Origin: Hippopus hippopus
Lineage: Eukaryota; Mollusca; Bivalvia; Cardiida; Cardiidae
Assembly (NCBI GenBank): GCA_946811185.2
Contig: OX328105.1
Span: 33,297,394 to 33,361,393, forward strand
Direction of reading: 5' to 3'
Length of the DNA: 64,000 nt
A program made the position numbers and the translations under genes. Positions within the stretch are counted from its first letter, which is position 1, and the number at the start of each line of letters is the position of its first letter. This document shows positions 60,497 to 64,000 of this stretch, in pieces. Below the pieces are notes generated by a model that ran no database searches, was not told the origin of the DNA, and saw only the letters and a list, made by a program, of their open reading frames with translations.

Positions 60497-60577
60497 CTTT
60501 ACTGGTGAGTGGGGTGTGCTTGTTTTTGGCCAACATTCTCTCTCGGCCATGCTTATCCTCCTTATCACCATGTTCAG
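60497..60577 (+). pseudogene. Duplicated S6 exon relic
   Basis: CTTGTTTTTGGCCAACATTC and CTCCTTATCACCATGTTCAG followed by GTTATG copy the last 80 bases of the S6 exon and its donor (TTTTATTGGCCAACGTGCTT, CTCCTTATTGCCATGTTCAG, GTTAGG). An internal shift breaks the frame and no acceptor is present. Confidence 0.8.
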
Positions 60578-61552
60578 GTTATGCACTATGCTTTCAAATA
60601 TTTGGGAAATTCTAAACCTCAGTAAGAAAAAAATGAAGGCCTCATTGAAGGTTTTACAGATGAAAGATTAGAGCCTTTCACAAACGTTTGATTTTGTGAC
60701 CGCTGTAATGAATTTTATGGCCTATGTGTAATTGTAACAAATGGAGTAATTTTGTGCACTATGTGTAACTTTTAATAAGGTGTAAATTGGTAACAATGTG
60801 TAAATGTTTTAACATTGAGGTAATATGCCAACATGTTTGTAAGTATTTCAAGAAAATGGTGCATTTTACATACATATAAAGTGTGTGTAACTTATCGAGA
60901 GAGATGAGTAAATTCATGGTCAGAAGATGCAAAACCATACATGCACACGTCAAATGTGTCTTAGATAAGAAAATTCAAAATGGCTATATAACACTAGAGA
61001 GGAGGGTAGATGTGTGATAAAACATAGATCTCTCGTACAAGGTTTGATTTTCATTATTCATTTGACAGCTATACCTTTGAACTGACACAACAGAGCACAT
61101 ACTCTATCTGGTGTTTCATGAGATTTAATTTGATAGTAAACTACTGTAACAAACCCCATGTAGTACCTCCTACAGTTATCATACTGCACATGGTTTGGCT
61201 TTTACGTTATTTACTGGGCTGTTGTTGTCTTTCTCAAAGATCATCATTATGCCGTGTTGAGTAAGTTGTGTGACAAAGATAGTTTCCTGGATGTGGTGTT
61301 TCCTATTTTGTATTAGAATATCTCTACCTTCTTGCTTTGGTTTAGGAATTTGTCTCCAGTTTGTTCATAGCCACATCTATCCAGTATAATGGTTATATCT
61401 ATATAATGCTTTGCATAATTATTCATGTTAGTAGTAACTTTTGCTGTTTATCAAAAAAAAAATGAGAGAGTGCAGAGATGTGTTGTTTGCGCTACTGGCT
61501 GAAAGTCAGCAGAGCTTATTTCATGGCGTGGTTTCTGTCGCACGTAGCCTAG

Positions 61553-61850
61553 CCCAGGTAGCTCAGTTGGTAGCGTGCGGGACTTGAGAACAGGGCGTCT
61601 CTGGTTCGGTCCCCGGCTCAGACAATTTCTTTCTGAGGACTGATGATAGTCATTGCGACAGGACTCATTTCTCTCTCACTGCCGACCATTTTTTCCACGA
61701 TGGTTATGTGGGAAAGCAGTCAGTGGATTGAACAGAATATTGTGCGGAGTACTGGTAAAAGAAATTTCAGGAAAGCACGGATAGGTGAACTGGCCGCTGC
61801 AATATAACTGAAATTATGTTGAAAACGGCGTTAAACACCATACAATCAAT
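61553..61850 (+). mobile_element. tRNA-derived SINE, family A (best copy)
   Basis: Head CCCAGGTAGCTCAGTTGGTA and TGGTTCGGTCCCC. The body runs TGAGGACTGATGATAGTCAT, CTCTCACTGCCGACCATT and GGCGTTAAACACCATACAAT, ending in AATC repeats. Confidence 0.88.
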
Positions 61851-61904
61851 CAATTCCGTCATCCGTCCGGTAGTTCGTCAGTCCATTGGCCTTTTTCTTG
61901 ATTA

Positions 61905-62400
61905 TGCGACAAAGTCTGCATTTGTCGTCGGATTTTGTATGTATATATTATAAAAAGCTTTAAGCCCATTAATTTTGAAAAAAAAAATTGACAGTCATTA
62001 AGGAAAAAAGGTTGAAAATTTACATTCCTTGTTTACACGATTAAAATCTGATTTGTGGTCAAATTTTTGTGAAACCTATAGTTTCTTTATGTTATCAATA
62101 GCTTAAACTTTATTGATTTGGGGAAAAAATCTAACAATTAATAAGGGAAAAGTGACTTTTAAAGTTGAAAATTTACATTTTTTGTTTATGCCATAGAGTC
62201 CGCATTTGTGGTTTGATTTTCATGAAATTTTCGAAATCGCTCTGTAATATAAATAGCTTAAATCCTATCGATTTTGAAAAAAAAAAATCTGACAATTTGT
62301 AAGGGAGAGGTGGCATTTCAAGTTGAAAATTTACATTTCTTGTTTACAAGATAAAGTCTGCATTTTTTATCCGTTTTTTTGTAAACTTGAACAGATCATT
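61905..62400 (+). repeat. Tandem repeat, about 140-150-bp unit, three to four copies
   Basis: Phrases TTGAAAATTTACATT and GTTTAC, then AAGTCTGCATTT or GAGTCCGCATTTGTGG, recur at about 61910, 62020, 62170 and 62325. Each unit also has ATAGCTTAAA. Confidence 0.75.
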
Positions 62401-63114
62401 TGTATAACCAAGGGACTGAACCCCCATCAAAAATGGAGGCGATCAGTTCGGGAAAAACAGCCATTTGATCACAGTCCACATTATTGGTCACAGTTCTTTG
62501 AAATTTGCAAGGATTTTTCCATAAAAAGAGCACCGAAACCCTATAAATTTTGGCTCATTCCAAACAATTGGTTTTCAGAAATTGTACTATAGTTATTTCT
62601 CTATTTGTTCAATTCACCATGCCTACTTATTATGCTGTCTTAGTGGCTTCAAGCCAAGGTGCAACAACCCCCCCCCCTTTTATTTTGCATCATGAATTAA
62701 TGGTGTAAGCTAGAAAATAAGAAAAATCACTGCCTGTAGATCAATTCAGTCCATCAAGGGCCTCTAGTTTTTATAGCCATTTTATTTTCTTTTATATTTG
62801 CCATAAGCCACACCATTTCAGTTTGTGTTCATTGTTATGCACAGTCAATGTTTGGTTAATAACTTTCTTGTGTATCTAAAGGCCTTTCTTGTGTATCTAA
62901 ACACCTTTTACAGAGAGTCTATTTACATCTATTTATAGCCTTGTAACGTTTTCATTTCTGTTTATGTTTATTTATAGCTACACTATTATAGTTTTTGTTA
63001 TATACATTTCTATTTCATATTTCAGTTTATTTTAGTTTCAAGCCACACCTTTCCAGTTTATTTTTATTTCACGCTACATTTGTTTAGTTTGTGTTTATCA
63101 ATATCTATTTGTAG
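62400..63114. other. Intronic stretch, no feature recognised
   Basis: AT-rich with a C9 run at about 62668 and several short AGTTTGTGTTTAT-like repeats (about 62820-63100). Nothing coding or mobile is identified. Confidence 0.6.
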
Positions 63115-63320
63115 CTACACGTTCCAGAAGATCCAGGATAACACAGACAAGCACTGGTTTTACCAGCGCTACTCTCTTATTTACGAGTACTATACTCGAC
63201 CTGTACTCTGTCCTCCGTTCATTTTGTTTGCCCATATCTACCTGTTAGCTAGATTTATCGTAAGACAGCGTTGCTGTTCATGTTGCCAAGGAAATAACAG
63301 TGAAGATGATGATGATTTTC
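63115..63320 (+). CDS. TRPM-type channel, exon 16 of window (TRP box and C-terminal helix)
   Basis: Acceptor TATTTGTAG, donor GATTTTC|GTAAGT. One leading base completes a serine and it ends one base into a codon. SYTFQKIQDNTDKHWFYQRY and EYYTRPVLCPPFIL form the TRP helix and the following stretch, with W-x-x-Q-R-Y and the P-P-F-I/L typical of TRPM. HIYLLARFIVRQRCCSCCQG then a run of acidic residues begins the C-terminal cytosolic domain. Later exons, which would show any coiled coil, kinase or NUDT9-like domain, are outside the window. Confidence 0.93.
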
Positions 63321-64000
63321 GTAAGTCTTGTTTTCTTGTGTTTTGTGTGTTTATTTTTGTCAGCTATTTTTTTTTTTTTAACTCATTACCGGACTTTTGA
63401 TAATATTATTTTTCCGTAATAATAGTAATTAAAACCATCATGATAAAAGTAGCAACATCTTGTAACAAGTATTTACTCTTTTTTTTCACAACGATTTTCA
63501 TGCTGTTCCAGAAAACAATTTCCATGCATTCAAATATTTCTCCTTTGAGCCACTTTGAACAGTTTATAGTAGGTCTTAGTATGTGTGACAAGGGGTTAAA
63601 ATTTGAACAGTTGGTTATGGTGTGCAAGTTTGTTTCTTGTTCTCTCTATCTTTTTCACTTAGATCCTTCCGTCTTTTTACATCCTCAGAATAAAAAAAAA
63701 GTGATTCTGTTAAATGTCCGTTTTGATAATTGAAGTACCATTATAGCCCAACTAAAATACCATTACAACCCATACATAAACTGTTTGCAGCTGAATCACC
63801 ATCAACAGTCTGAAAAATAACATGCAACACCCAGAATATTAATGGTAGGTTTTCATATGCATCAGATTCACCAATCAGACGGCACATAACAGAATGCCTC
63901 AATTTCTGTTGAGGTTTAACGGAGCAATATGTTATCTTCAGCTAAAATAATCTTGACAAAGATTCCTATGACAAGGATCAATTTATCAAGCTACTAAAAA
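63321..64000. other. Intron at window end, nothing recognised
   Basis: AT-rich, with no repeats of the families above and no convincing exon. Confidence 0.6.

Noticed and set aside
1..64000. CRISPR arrays or prokaryotic operons
   Set aside because: Repeats are diverged, have no spacer structure, and the genes are spliced; the window is eukaryotic.

Overview
The window is animal nuclear DNA, probably from a marine mollusc and most likely a bivalve. That assignment is an inference from three things: a GT/AG-spliced, intron-rich ion-channel gene; several tRNA-derived SINE families; and repeated elements built on tandem cores of about 150 bp, an architecture known from bivalves. Species cannot be read from the sequence.

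The host gene is one TRPM-type cation channel on the + strand. Sixteen exons are visible (1507-1711 to 63115-63320), and splice phases match at every junction. They run from the N-terminal TRPM homology region through S1-S6, the pore and the TRP box. The 5' and 3' ends of the gene lie outside the window. Two decayed exon copies sit beside their parents: one of the exon at 38895-39016 (relic at 38617-38700) and one of the S6 exon (relic at 60497-60577).

The intron after the sixth exon is about 25.5 kb and holds nested insertions. A tandem-repeat array (13728-13993, continuing at 36425) is split by a PIF/Harbinger-like transposon (13994-36424, 27-bp terminal inverted repeats, 3-bp CTG target duplication). 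That transposon is split by a Polinton/Maverick element (18571-35154, inverted repeats of about 260-280 bp).

The Polinton is AT-rich and carries a virus-like gene set. On the minus strand are protein-primed DNA polymerase B, a SAP/NUMOD-like DNA-binding protein, a major capsid protein, several virion-region proteins, two tandem dUTPase-like genes, a penton-like protein, small unassigned genes and a packaging ATPase. On the plus strand are a zinc-ribbon/phospholipase A2-like gene, an integrase with chromodomain, an adenovirus-type protease, a fibre-like protein and one unknown gene. The polymerase, capsid, integrase, protease and fibre genes carry frameshifts, stops or deletions, so this copy is a relic. 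The ATPase and three small genes are intact. Nearly all Polinton start codons follow a shared TATAAAA-ATG sequence, and gene 3' ends tend to carry AT-rich hairpins.

The rest is introns packed with short repeats: more than 30 copies of one palindromic MITE family (Pal-1), a second palindromic family (Pal-2), two further short families, tRNA-derived SINEs, four tandem-core elements, a LINE 3' end, a mariner-like MITE and fold-back elements. No CRISPR, rRNA or confident functional tRNA gene is seen.
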